A stretch of 64,000 nt of DNA. Origin: Daucus carota subsp. sativus. Lineage: Eukaryota > Streptophyta > Magnoliopsida > Apiales > Apiaceae. The notes below the pieces were generated by a model, which did not search any database, was not told the origin of the DNA, and was given only the letters and a program-made list of their open reading frames with translations. A program made the translations under genes and the position numbers. Below are positions 1 to 10,780 of this stretch, piece by piece (the stretch's first letter is position 1; each line of letters begins with the position of its first letter). The stretch covers positions 8,053,135 to 8,117,134 of the forward strand of contig NC_030385.2 in assembly GCF_001625215.2 (NCBI RefSeq), written 5' to 3'.

Positions 1-1300
1 TAAATAATTTTGTTGGCCATGTAATTTTATTAGCCGTATAATTATTATATTACAAAATTTTAGCCAATATACAAGTATAGTAGTATGATAATAATTATTA
101 TTAAAAAAATTCGTCACCAAATTTTGATAATTGGATATTTGGTATTTCTCCCACAGAAGGGGTTCCACTCAATAAGAATATAGATACATATAGTAATATT
201 TTAAATAAAAATAAATAATATATATTTGTTTCTTTCATGATTTCAGTGTTACACAGTATTGAAATCAATGAGAGTACATCCCTGAATTTAATTAATTTAA
301 AAGTTTTAAATATATATAAAAACTTGATTCTGATTCGACCCCCAAAATCACCGTAAATCTGCTGGATTTAAAATTAATTTTAGACTCATAAATATTTGAA
401 CTTGCGGTCCCTCAGTTTAGATTTACATGTCCATTTTTAAGAAAAAAAAATTTGTTTCACTTTAGTTATCCATTTCAACCTTTAATGAAAAATTATAACT
501 CCAAAGTTAATTCTACTTCTCATGCTCTCTCCTTCATCTTTTATATGTTCATTTTGAAAAAAACGCGCATACCAAAATTTTAAAACAAAAGCTAGCCTTT
601 TCAGTTTTTCACAAGTGCTTCTGATTTTTGGCACAAACGGATCAAAAAAAGTAGAAACCAATTTTTTATCGAAAGAAACACCAGAAGTGTCAATAGCCAA
701 ACAAGCACAATGTCTTGAAAACGTGAATTCAACCAAATTTTAAATAAGTCAAGATTTGAAAATAAAAATTGTAATTATGGAGATAGATTTGAAAAGCTAT
801 CATTAAATTTGTTTTAAAAATATAAATGGACATGGTTTCAAAAAAAAGTATAAATGGACATGTAAGTAGAGACAAAATTTACTTTGAAAATAAATAGGTA
901 AAAAGGACGGAGAAAATATCTATTATTTATATTTCTCAGATCAATCTCATTTCATATATTATGTTTTTTGCAAGTGAACATCTAGCCTGAAACGGAGAGA
1001 GAATTTGAATTTAGATAAAACGGATCTGACCCGACCCGTTGGCGTCGAGAGCATTATGTGTCCGAACAGAAACACTGGTATACTCGCATCACATGCCTCT
1101 TAATATTCTCGTGAGCTGCTATAATCTGGAATATCTTGGAATGTCATTCTCTCTCACCTCCCAAACAAAAAGCAAGAAAATACGGAATATATGTTTCTTT
1201 ACTTTTCCTCTTTATACAACCAATTAAACAAATAAATAACTAAACAAATGAAAATAATAATAAAATAATTGTACCTGCCAAGTACGCCTACCTGTACGTC
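1..1300. other. Intergenic DNA left of the SAUR gene
   Basis: AT-rich sequence with no convincing coding region. A degenerate inverted arrangement is visible: a segment reading TTTACATGTCCATTTTT near 421-437 reappears in reverse complement near 856-864 (ATGGACATGTAA), and the right part ends in GGACGGAG near 906. This looks like a decayed Stowaway-type MITE, but the left end is not clear. The last 300 bases are presumably promoter of the SAUR gene. Confidence 0.5.
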
Positions 1301-1309
1301 CCACCTCTC

Positions 1310-1316
1310 TATAAAT
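1310..1316 (+). promoter_or_regulatory. TATA box of the SAUR gene
   Basis: TATAAAT lies about 95 bp upstream of the SAUR start codon. It is followed by a CT-rich stretch (about 1320-1400) typical of plant 5' leaders. Position and sequence fit a core promoter; the transcription start itself is not visible. Confidence 0.65.
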
Positions 1317-1410
1317 TACTCCTCTCACCCCTCACTCTCTCTCCCTATCTCTCTCTATCTCTCTCCTCCTCTTTCTCTCTGTACACACACCTCTTCTCTC
1401 AGTTCTCATC

Positions 1411-1800
1411 ATGAAGAAGTTAATTCGCCGCCTCTCCCGAGTCGCCGACTCATCACAGTACACTCTCCTCCGCTCCTCGACTCGTCCGCTCAGCTCAAAC
1501 TCGTTCCGGTCACTGAAGCTCCGGCGATCCAACACCGTTCCGGTCGGTCACCTCCCTGTCTACGTCGGCGACGAAATGGAGCGGTTCATCGTGTCCGCCG
1601 AGCTGATAAATCACCCGATCTTCATCCAATTGCTCAACAAATCGGCGCAAGAGTACGGTTACGAGCAGAAAGGCGTGCTTCGGATCCCCTGCGACGTCGT
1701 CGACTTCGAGAAGGTTCTACAAGCCTTGAAACTCGGGGAGATTTCAATTGATGTGCAGGATCTGATTAATTCCATCTCCGATGAGTTTGATTTTTCGTAG
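1411..1800 (+). CDS. SAUR family protein (SAUR40/41/71/72-like)
   Basis: Intronless 129-residue protein of the small auxin-up RNA family. The SAUR core spans about residues 41-108 and contains the hallmark GHLPVYVGDEMERFIVSAE, then NHPIF, SAQEYGY and GVLRIPC. The basic N-terminus (MKKLIRRLSRVADSS) is typical of the SAUR40/41/71/72 branch. Well-studied SAURs inhibit PP2C.D phosphatases and so raise plasma-membrane H+-ATPase activity and cell expansion; members of this branch are less uniformly auxin-induced, so the role here is inferred from family only. The start is chosen because the TATA box and CT-rich leader precede it and the N-terminus matches the family. The coding region is distinctly more GC-rich than its surroundings, as is common for SAURs. 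A 160-residue open frame overlapping it in another frame is a shadow. No SAUR cluster is present; this is a single copy. Confidence 0.93.
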   Translation: MKKLIRRLSRVADSSQYTLLRSSTRPLSSNSFRSLKLRRSNTVPVGHLPVYVGDEMERFIVSAELINHPIFIQLLNKSAQEYGYEQKGVLRIPCDVVDFEKVLQALKLGEISIDVQDLINSISDEFDFS

Positions 1801-2511
1801 CTGGTATGAATTTTCAGCATGTTAGAGATGGAGATTAGGTAGATGAGTAGATCGTGATGTTATGAGTAGATCGAGATGTGATTTGTATATATCGTGTGTT
1901 GCTTTTGATGTCGAAAGAGTTAAATTAGGGTTTGTTTTTGTGTTGTTTACACTTTACAGTGTAGTGAGAGCCTTTTGAGGGATCTTATGTGTATTCTCTC
2001 CTCGCTGTGATACATGAAATGATATCGCTGCCTGTATTTTTGCCCTAATATATTGCTTTTTCTGCTTCTATGCTAATGTTGTGTGTGTTTTGTTTGTAAG
2101 GAGTGTGCTTTTTTATTTTAAAAAATCACAATATTGAGATAAAAAATTGTTCTGAAAATCAGTGAAATCACGTTTAGTTATAGATTAATTTCTAATATTT
2201 CGCAACTCGTCGATTGATAAATAGTTGACTATTCAATTAATTTCTAATTAATCCAACTAATTTCTGATTAATTCATATTTCGTGATTTCACCGATAAGTA
2301 CGTGCTTATTGTGTGCCCTTAGGCACACATTAGAAAGATCAAGACCGTTTTTATAATACCGGAAAAAACATACCTGTATAATCCATTAATATTTGGAGAT
2401 AGTTAGGTTTGAAAGTACTGTAGTAGTTTGAAACGGACGAACGGTTGGATAGTTGAATAAAATGTGGACTACCTCGAGAAGTGTATGGGTTCTGTGTTTT
2501 TATTCTAAACT
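1801..2511. other. 3' flank of SAUR and intergenic DNA
   Basis: Presumed SAUR 3' UTR followed by AT-rich DNA. A 12-bp inverted repeat, GTGAAATCACG near 2161 and CGTGATTTCAC near 2281, encloses about 120 bp and may be a small MITE remnant. No gene is seen. Confidence 0.5.
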
Positions 2512-2526
2512 AAAGGGGGACAACTT
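2512..2526 (+). repeat. Left target-site duplication of poly(A) retroposon
   Basis: The 15-mer AAAGGGGGACAACTT occurs here and again at 3973-3987, directly after the poly(A) run that ends the insertion. The three leading A residues of the right copy cannot be told apart from the poly(A) tail, so the duplication is at least 12 bp. Confidence 0.85.
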
Positions 2527-3972
2527 TACACCGCTATCACCATTCCATTTCTTGTCTGCAAACGGTCTCCTCCTCGCGGGAAAATACAACAAAATTCTTT
2601 AAACTAACGCGTGTCTACGTGTTAGTTCACACTTTTGCTCTCTTATTCACACTTTCAATTCCGATCCATCTGATTTGCGTTTTCAACCGATTCAAATATT
2701 GGGATATCGATCTACTCACCGACTTATGCAAGGATATCTTCAAAGGATGGATCATATTTGAAAATGACTCTTTTTGTGTGAACATACTCCACAAAATCAA
2801 GGTGTACTCTTTCTAATTCACAATCTTACTTGTTTATGTGATCTGTTGATAATTTAGATATGTGCATCTATTCTTAATATTGTTATTCATAATATAGATC
2901 TTGTGCATTTTGATATTGCTTGCAAAAGATTAATTTCTATGCAACCACAACCAGTAATAGGTTTTGGTTTAGTGTTAACATGTTGTATTTTCGAGTTGAT
3001 GGTGGTCTAACGGTGGTTTGCGATGGTGGTTCGCGGCTATAAAATTTTTGACTATAATTATGGCATAATTTATGATTTCAGTTTTGTATAATTGTATTTA
3101 ATTTTCGGTTTTTAATTGTCTGCATTTAATGTTTTAATGATTTTGGTTGTAACATAAGGAATTTGTATTATGCGATATTTCCTTAAATAGTGATCGACTC
3201 ATTTTTATATATTTTTAAATTTAGATATCAACCTTTTTAGTATTTGTTATATTCTCATCTTTGATTGATGTTTACTTAAATTTTATAAAGATTTTATATA
3301 AAAATTTTAATTTTCTTATTTAAAATTTCCTTTATCATTTTAAAGTTGATTATTTTGTATATTTGGAAATTATTTGAATTTTTTTGAAATTGTCTTGATT
3401 GTCATTTAATGAGTTCGTACGTTAATTGTGCATCTATTGATGGCTTATTTTGTACCATTTATGGGTGACCATGATTGATGGCTTATTTTTGGCTTGTAAG
3501 AGGCTTTTATGTGCCACTTTGTTGGCTGCAATTATGTGCCACTTTGTTGGCTTGTTAATAATTGTTATATTTTTTCGGTATATTATCTTTTTCGTTAGTG
3601 TCTCACCAAAGATCCATCTTTGGTTGAGACTTTACTTAGTTTCCTTTTTCACTTGTTGAATGATAATCACATGATGTTAATTATTATTAGTTATTGGATA
3701 TATTATTCTTTATTTTTTAATAATATATATATAATCAGTTATATATATAGACTTATATTCTCCTTGTTTCCTTTGTTTATATTTTCAGGATGCTTGGAAG
3801 AAGACGGGTTTTTCTTTTCGGACATTAAAGTTTTATTATCTAAATTTCCCCGGTCATCTTGCATGTCCGATGGTTAGATGATAAGCTTTCTTGAATGAAA
3901 GAATTATCTCGGTGAATTGCCGGATCAATTTTGTTGAGATTCATTCTCATTATCAAAAAAAAAAAAAAAAAA
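2527..3972 (+). mobile_element. Non-LTR retroposon insertion ending in poly(A)
   Basis: About 1.45 kb lies between two copies of a 12-15 bp direct repeat and ends in a run of 21 A residues (3955-3975). Both are signatures of target-primed reverse transcription by LINE machinery. No intact ORF is present; the longest open stretches are under 90 codons, so this is a 5'-truncated or non-coding retroposon, or a decayed retrocopy. Its 3' segment (about 3818-3935: a GACATTAAAG motif, then CGGTTAGAT-like and GAATGAA motifs) resembles a segment at about 5835-5925, suggesting two members of one family. The source element was not identified. Confidence 0.75.
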
Positions 3973-3987
3973 AAAGGGGGACAACTT
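3973..3987 (+). repeat. Right target-site duplication of poly(A) retroposon
   Basis: Copy of the 15-mer found at 2512-2526. It marks the downstream edge of the poly(A)-tailed insertion. Confidence 0.85.
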
Positions 3988-4474
3988 CTGTGATATCCGG
4001 TAATTTCGGTGGCTTTTTGCGGCTAGAAATATGTGGTGTGGGTACTGTAGTCGAACCGATTAGGTCTTCGCGGTAGGTGGGTAGCTAAGAAGGTTGTACT
4101 GAAGGGTACATTTGTAACTAAGACAAGGTATCAAATAATACTCCGTACTGTCTATATGTATGTTGTGTAGTTGCAGCATGTTTGGTCACGACAATAATTA
4201 AGGTGTTTGGTTGTTCCATTTGTCATTTGGTAATTGGTATGCAGGGTGGTTTGAGACTTCGAGTTCTTGCATGTACAACAAAAAGTAACAAGGGGTTTAC
4301 GAGTTTGTAATTGAAATGGCCTCCTTCCAAATTTTTTTGGTTACTTCTTTTTAACAACAAACTGTCCAAAATTAATTATTTCATTAATTTCTACACTTAT
4401 CTTACTTTCATTATGTCTAAAAATATGACTATTTAAATATATTATGATCAAATAGAGTCAAATCTATTTTTGAC

Positions 4475-4860
4475 TTTTGTGTAAAGAGGATGGCCAGGCA
4501 GCACACAGATGGTTGCACCATTTCCATCTTGAGTAGAGGACTCATCATCTTCCTCTATCAGCTTTCTTTTACCCTTTCCAGCATTTACATTATCTTACCC
4601 TTTCCAGCATTTACACTATCTTAACAAATCTTCATGCTTGATGTAGCTTTAGCAGCAACAGCCTTCAGTGTACTCTCTTGTTCTTCAGTCTTATGGTGTT
4701 TTCTTATCGGAAACCCTTTTTCATTTGTTCATCCTGTTGGATCTCAAGTTCATAAGTCATGAGTATACCATACAACTTATCTAGAGTATTCTCAATGAAA
4801 TATTGGACTTGCTTAAAAGTAATTGTCATTTGCTTCCAATCTTTAGGCAGCCACGTCATT
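4475..4860 (-). pseudogene. Copia gag relic
   Basis: The minus strand resembles, segment by segment, the better preserved gag relic at 9940-10780. Shared blocks encode an acid stretch around EEDDES, a KGK/KGR patch and a segment reading roughly as MVYSLL...TYELEIQQDE. Many stops and frame breaks occur. A 27-bp tandem duplication (CCCTTTCCAGCATTTACA...) lies at about 4569-4624. This is inactive retrotransposon debris. The identification rests on similarity to the second relic, whose zinc knuckle is recognisable. Confidence 0.55.
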
Positions 4861-7800
4861 ATATTTTTTATATAAAAAATTATAATATATTGAATTTGAT
4901 ATTTAAAGGGTAAAATAAGCTTACAAAAGTCTTGAAATCAAAACTTTCTGAAATGAATAGAATCCATCTATCCAAACCTCAAATACATTGATCTCGCAAC
5001 TTTATCAACATATATAATCATCACACAAACTGAGACAATGATAAACACCAAGTCACAAACGAGATCGACGATTATAGTTGGCCAAGAGAAAGCCTTTTGT
5101 TGTTGTTCGACATTCTCAATGGTGATCCGTTCATTGAAAGATCGCACATTCTTAAAAGTCGAAGATAACGAGTTGTGGTTTCGAAACTTGGAGATCAGAT
5201 GCACAACCGCGTGTGAGAGTGAAAGTGCAACAGTGGTAGAAAAAGGATGAGGTCGATGACTGTTGTTTCAAGATCGACGAGGGGTCTATTAGGCAGTTGC
5301 GGAAAGAAAGGGCATTAATTGTGACTCTAATTGAGTGCGTTAATTGTGGTGCTAATTGAGGGTGTTAATTGTGTCTTAATTGTTTCATTTATGGGTAATC
5401 TTCATTGTGGGAATATTTTGATTAGGAGAGTCAATCAAGTGCCATTTATTAGCTTGCTTTTTTAAAAAAAAAAAAAATTTGTTTGTATTTTATTCATTTA
5501 TTTTAGTGTTTGTTAACATTTTTCACTTAATTATATTAATTTCTTCGCTCATCTTACAGGTCCAGCATTAAATTTTCCATTTTACGGAGTTTTGGTTGTT
5601 TAGAGGCAGAAGATAGTGGATGGAAAAGAACATAAATGCACAAGTCATTGTAGCTACAAAGATTGACAGTAGGGGGATTCACATAGTTATCCGAAGATAC
5701 GATTTTTACTTGCAAATTCTTGTAACTGATATATTTTTGTTTTGTAAGGCACAATTTTTCGCCCTGAGTTTATTTTCATAAAATTTTACTCTTGAGGAGT
5801 TTTAACGAGGCTTAGTTTGTAAGTTATCTTTTCAGACATTAAAGATCATAACGTCTAAACATCCGGAAGTATTTACTTACTCTTCGGTTAGATATATTCT
5901 TATATGAATGAAGGAAACTCTGTTCCGCTGGATATTGTATTCTCGATACTTAGTATCAATGGAAATTTATTTTCCTTTTAAAAAGATAATAATGAAGTTT
6001 TTGCTTTGTAGTACATCACATGTGTTTTTAGTTTTTGAAATTGTTAAAGATGTAAGAGTTGTGATTTATCTTTAATTATAAGTTATGCATCTATTTATAA
6101 GTACTATTTAATATTAATATATGTTATTGACAGTAGTTTTGTTCTTTTTTACAAATTTTGAAACCAAATATAAATTTTATGTAATAGCTTAATGATGAAG
6201 TTATAATGATGTAAGATTATGATAGATATACATGTTGTAAATCTGTAGTTATACGGGCGAATTTTTAAATATCGACCTTTCCTTTTTCTTTTTTTAAGTA
6301 AGGATCCAAAATAACAAAAAAAACATGACCAAATAAAAAATATATAACAAAAAGTATAGATGGTATACATTGTGTGCGTTTTAGTATAAAATTTTACTAA
6401 ACTGTAGTTTTAGTCCGACAACTCTTGCGTGTTCTCGAGTTGGACAATATAAATCAAGAAGAATCTGTGAAGAACTCGAAATCCAAATATTGCTATGTCC
6501 TTGCGGTTAACGTCCCAAGTAATGAAATTTGTACACACGCTCAACTTACATTTTTCTAAAGTGAAAAGACTCAAATTCAGCTAAAAAACGGTGAAATTGA
6601 TATGCGGCGACGACGAGCACATTACAAGATGGTCCTCTGCAAAGGACGTACCTAAGTACGTTTGAGTTGTTGCAAGTGCACATGGTTTGCGGTTGTTGAT
6701 TGTGATTTATCAACGTACAAGAATTATTTATAGAGTCCAACTCCTATAGCAGTTGAAAATTATTCCTCATTTAATTTGTGATTCTGCCTTCCAAACAATT
6801 TCCCTAGAATTTTTATAATCCCACAATCTAATCATTGATGAAAATGGTGGTTAATAACTATAGTTGACACCGCCCATCGATTTTCTCATTATGATTTGAG
6901 AACACGTTGCATAAACCCAAAAATGCAATCACATTCACATCTTATCATATTCCGTCATTCCTTATTTTAAAACGACTCGATCCTTAGCGACATATTTAAA
7001 ATTCAAATTTCATTTTAAATCCTGAATTTGATCAAATTACATGTTTGGATAAAAAAATAAGTTTTAATTTCATCTAAAATCTGAAATATTCAAATATTAA
7101 TATAAAACTGAGATCTTAAAGTTACACCTCAAATTATATTATTTAAAATTCAAAATAAAATATATTTATCCCAAACATAATCTTAAATAAACTTTTTTCA
7201 GATAACAAATGTTACAAGATGAACCAAACTTCTACAACACTAATGTGTTATAGAGTTGCATCTTGAAAATGCAACTAAATGTTAAAATATATTTAGCAAA
7301 ATAAATATGTCAGAGTACCGGAATTTAAAAATGTTGTCGTAAGTGAATATATATAGCAAAATAAATAAATGTCAGAGGAATGGAGTTGAGTAATGCTGCA
7401 GCAAGTCTGCATTTTCAAGCAAGCAATAGTTTAATCTGGATAACTGAAAGTCCGTGATGACCAAATGACAATATAAAAGTCATTAGGGAAGATTAGGAGT
7501 CTTCTAAAATGATTATTTGTAGTTGTAGACAAAGAGTAGTGGGAGTAACGTCATTTTCTTAATGTAATGCTGGAATGATCAATTATTTAAACCATGATTT
7601 AAAAGCAACACTCCTGGACTGATCATACTAATAATGCATCACCAACTGCCAAATCAATTCAACAGCATCCCCGGTCTAGTCATTTCAAAATTCTGCAGTA
7701 GTTGGAACACTTTCAGTGAGCCGTATGATTGTGTGCAGAAAGTCTTCTGAAAACTTGATCTGCTCTGCTCTGTGTATTATGTTGACCTCATTCTGCAGTG

Positions 7801-8681
7801 TTGACTGCGGTATAATATAAACAAAAAATAATTTTATAATTATAAACATAAATTATATCACAATGTAAAGAAAATTGATCAATAAAGTTACAGATTATTT
7901 TCTTAATTTCAAAAAAATTGTAAATGATATCAAATTTTAATAATTTATTTAGCATGATATATATAAATATACTTACTATTTATATAAATATATATAATCT
8001 TGACCGGGTATTTAGGACAAGGAGAGAACTAATCCCGTCCAGATTTTCTGGTCTGTCCTGAAAATGTCCTCAATCACCGATCTGAAGAGGCTGGGGATCC
8101 GATCGGGGTCGAGCGGGGCGCAGTGCATGCCTATGTCTAGCTCTAGCTCTTTCTTGGAGTAGAATTGATAATTTGATACATAACATGAAAAGTTAGTGTT
8201 GAATTTTTAAGTTTTAGTACACGAAAATACATGATAAATTTATAATAAATATAGATTTTCAGTGTATATACATGAAATTACATGATATAAATATATTTTT
8301 GAATAAATAAGCATATTAACACACACACATACATGTGCAATTTTGTACACAAATGTATGCAAATATTAGAATTATTATATATATTATGATTAATTATATT
8401 AAATACACATGAAAATTACGCGAACTATAATCAAACATGAGTTTGAGATTAGGTACACAAATCCTAAACGAGTCGGATACAAATAAAAAATAAAGGTTTC
8501 CCTTCTAGGTACACGAAATACGAAAATACAGGACACAATTGACTGGTCTAGTTTGTTGCATGTTTGGACCGTCTGGTTTAAAATTATATCAGATCTTAAA
8601 CTAAAAAAATATTATTTGTGTAATTTAAATTATTTAAAAAAAGTCAAAAAGATAATTTAATGCATTTTGTTGAACAATTTA
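4861..8681. other. Gene-free intergenic DNA
   Basis: Apart from the possible fragment at 4968-5204, no gene is seen. About 5835-5990 resembles the 3' end of the retroposon at 2527-3972 (GACATTAAAG, then TCGGTTAGATAT and GAATGAAGGAAA) and is probably the tail of a related, older retroposon. A GC-rich island near 8020-8140 (GGGGTCGAGCGGGGC) shares wording with the hAT-type MITE at 51510-52130 and may be a fragment of that family. The rest is AT-rich and unremarkable. Confidence 0.5.
4968..5204 (-). pseudogene. Possible membrane-protein gene fragment
   Basis: A 78-codon open stretch contains a hydrophobic segment (WPTIIVDLVCDLVFIIVSVC) preceded by a polar region. It loosely recalls the first membrane segments of plant membrane-anchored RING E3 ligases (At4g11680 group), where a similar WP..VLD...N/D.VF segment precedes an LR.W motif. 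No RING domain, partner exon or promoter is found nearby, and it sits among transposon relics. It could be a captured or decayed exon, or chance. Confidence 0.22.
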
Positions 8682-8690
8682 TTTTAATTA

Positions 8691-9136
8691 TAGTTATATG
8701 CAATTTGCACCCCTTATGTTTGGACAAAATGCACATTGCACCTAATAGTGTTGGATAATACACTTTGCAACCCCAGACTTTTAACCCGTAGACACTTTGC
8801 ACCCTTTCCGTTAATTTCTGCCGTTACCGTTAACTTTTGCAGGGGCATTTTGGGAAATTTAATTATATTTAATTAAAATCGGACCTTTATTTAAATTTTC
8901 TGACCATCTAAACGATATTTTTCGGAAAAACTTAAAGAACGAAAGTCGTAGAGAATAAAAAGATCTTTTTAGAACAATTAAGTTCAAAATTTAAATAACT
9001 CTTTTAATTAGACAATAAAAATAAATTGTTCAAATTTTGGATGTTGATATTTGATATCCAAAATTTGAACAATTAAGTTCAAAAATTTTAAAATGCATTT
9101 TGTCCAAACATAAGGGGTGCAAATTGCATATAACTC
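8691..9136. mobile_element. Mutator-type MITE with 9-bp target duplication
   Basis: A 446-bp element bounded by 43-bp terminal inverted repeats (8691-8733 and 9094-9136) that match at about 41 of 43 positions (GTTATATGCAATTTGCACCC and onward). It is flanked by perfect 9-bp direct repeats TTTTAATTA (8682-8690 and 9137-9145). Long TIRs plus a 9-bp duplication are diagnostic of Mutator-like (MULE) elements. There is no transposase ORF, so it is non-autonomous. The near-identity of the TIRs suggests modest age. Confidence 0.85.
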
Positions 9137-9145
9137 TTTTAATTA

Positions 9146-9939
9146 TTTGATTTAATATGATAAAAGCCAATATCAACATCCAAAATGATAAACAATAAAA
9201 TTTGTATTTATTATTACATTTTTACTAACTCATAATTTACTCATAATACAAAATTAGTCAAATAGATAATTTATAATTTAAACTTAGCACTTGAAACTAA
9301 TTTATAAGTTATTGTTTTAAGTTAACCAAATAAACTTTACAAAACCCACAACACTCCTACAATTCTTTTATTCTAGTAAAACCTCTGCTCTCTATTAATA
9401 TTTTTGATATTGAGAAGAATTATTATTATAAAGAGGTTTATTTATAAATGAAGGTTGACATATAAATTTGTAATTTTTTAAAATAAGTAATAATTATTGA
9501 TTTATGTTGCTCTTAGAGCATCTCCAACGGTGCTGACAAAAATGGTTGGCTAAATTGGAACTATAAGACATTGTGTAAAACTTTGTTGAACTTGTAACAC
9601 ATTTTGCTTCAATAGTATCAGTTATATTGATTGACTATATTTTTAAAAGAGTATGTTATTATTATTTCAAATTATTATAAATAAATTATATCATTTTATA
9701 TGATAATAACGACCTAGTTTTTTAAGTAAATAACTTTCATTTACATGCTAAATCTTAAATCTAAAATGTCATAAATTTATCAAATAAAATCTAAATACAA
9801 CGACATTACAGTTGAAACCGAAAAAATCATAGTCTGGCATAACTTCAAATGAAGCAACACAACTCCATAAAATACTGAAAATATGCAAGTTCAAATTTTT
9901 GGAGCCTTGTGCATTACTTATAGGTTGGCCTCTGATTCA
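9146..9939. other. Gene-free intergenic DNA
   Basis: AT-rich with no ORF of note. GAGCATCTCCAACGG at about 9514 resembles the terminus of common plant MITEs, but no matching inverted end was found nearby. Confidence 0.5.
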
Positions 9940-10780
9940 TCACCCTTAGCTATCAAGACAAGACCGATAAGAAATCATCATATGAGTCATCTTCATTGGA
10001 AGCCCAGTCCTTGTTTTCAATTATGAGTGCCCTCTCCTTTTGCTGTTTAAAGCTCAAAATACTTTTTTATATTCAAAATTTTTAGTTGATGAGCTCTTCC
10101 TTTTATTTTCTGCATTCACTATAGAAATGCCCAGCTAGACCACAATTATAGCATTTATTTTTTGATCTTTCAACCAAATTTGATCATTTTGGTTCAATAT
10201 ATACTTCTTCTAAATTGTCTAGGAGCTGTAGAGTTTCTCTTAAATTTGGTCTTGAAGAATTTCTTACACAAGAAGGCCATATGTTCATCAATATATCAAG
10301 CTCAATTTGTATAGAAGATTCATCATCTTCTTCTACCAGCTTCCCTCTCCCTTTGCCAGCATCTGCTCGACCTCCAAAAGCCTCCATGCTTGGGGTAGCT
10401 TTGGTGGTTACAGTCTTTTGTACATTCCCTTGCTCATCAGCCTTCTCAGCAATTAAGGTCATAGTCTTTTTCTTTCTTGATCCTTTCGCTATTTCTTGTT
10501 GGATGTCAAGCTCATAGGTCTTTATTATACCATACAACTTATCCTAGGTATGCTTATTGAAATTTTGAGCTTGCCTTAAAGCAACTATCATAAACTTTCA
10601 TATTTTAAACAAAGACCTTAAAAACTTATTTTGAGTTTTAACGAGATATATTCTCCCATACAACTTCAATATATTTAGTAGTTTCTTAAATCTACTAAAA
10701 AAATCATTGCAAACTCTTTAGTCTTGGAATGAAAGTGTTCGAATTGTTGAACAAACAACTATATTATGTTTTTTCTCAGA
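9940..10780 (-). pseudogene. Copia gag relic with CCHC zinc knuckle
   Basis: On the minus strand a 117-codon open stretch (10184-10537) reads MYGIIKTYELDIQQEIAKGS and onward through an acidic VEEDDES patch. In the adjoining downstream segment, a C-x2-C-x4-H-x4-C knuckle (CYNCGLAGHFYSEC) lies near 10105-10150, followed by an acidic segment containing DWASNEDDS (about 9975-10020). This order (gag body, zinc knuckle, DDDWASSDE-like tail) is that of Copia gag. Frames are broken and no pol follows, so it is inactive. The 3' neighbourhood (10800-12480) is probably further debris of the same insertion. Confidence 0.7.

Noticed and set aside
1269..1751. 160-codon open frame overlapping the SAUR gene
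   Set aside because: It lies in another frame of the GC-rich SAUR coding region and its CT-rich leader, giving Ser/Pro/Leu low-complexity protein; the SAUR frame has the clear family match.
9514..9530. GAGCATCTCCAACGG, resembling a common MITE terminus
   Set aside because: No inverted partner (TTGGAGATGCTC-like) or target duplication was found within several kilobases.
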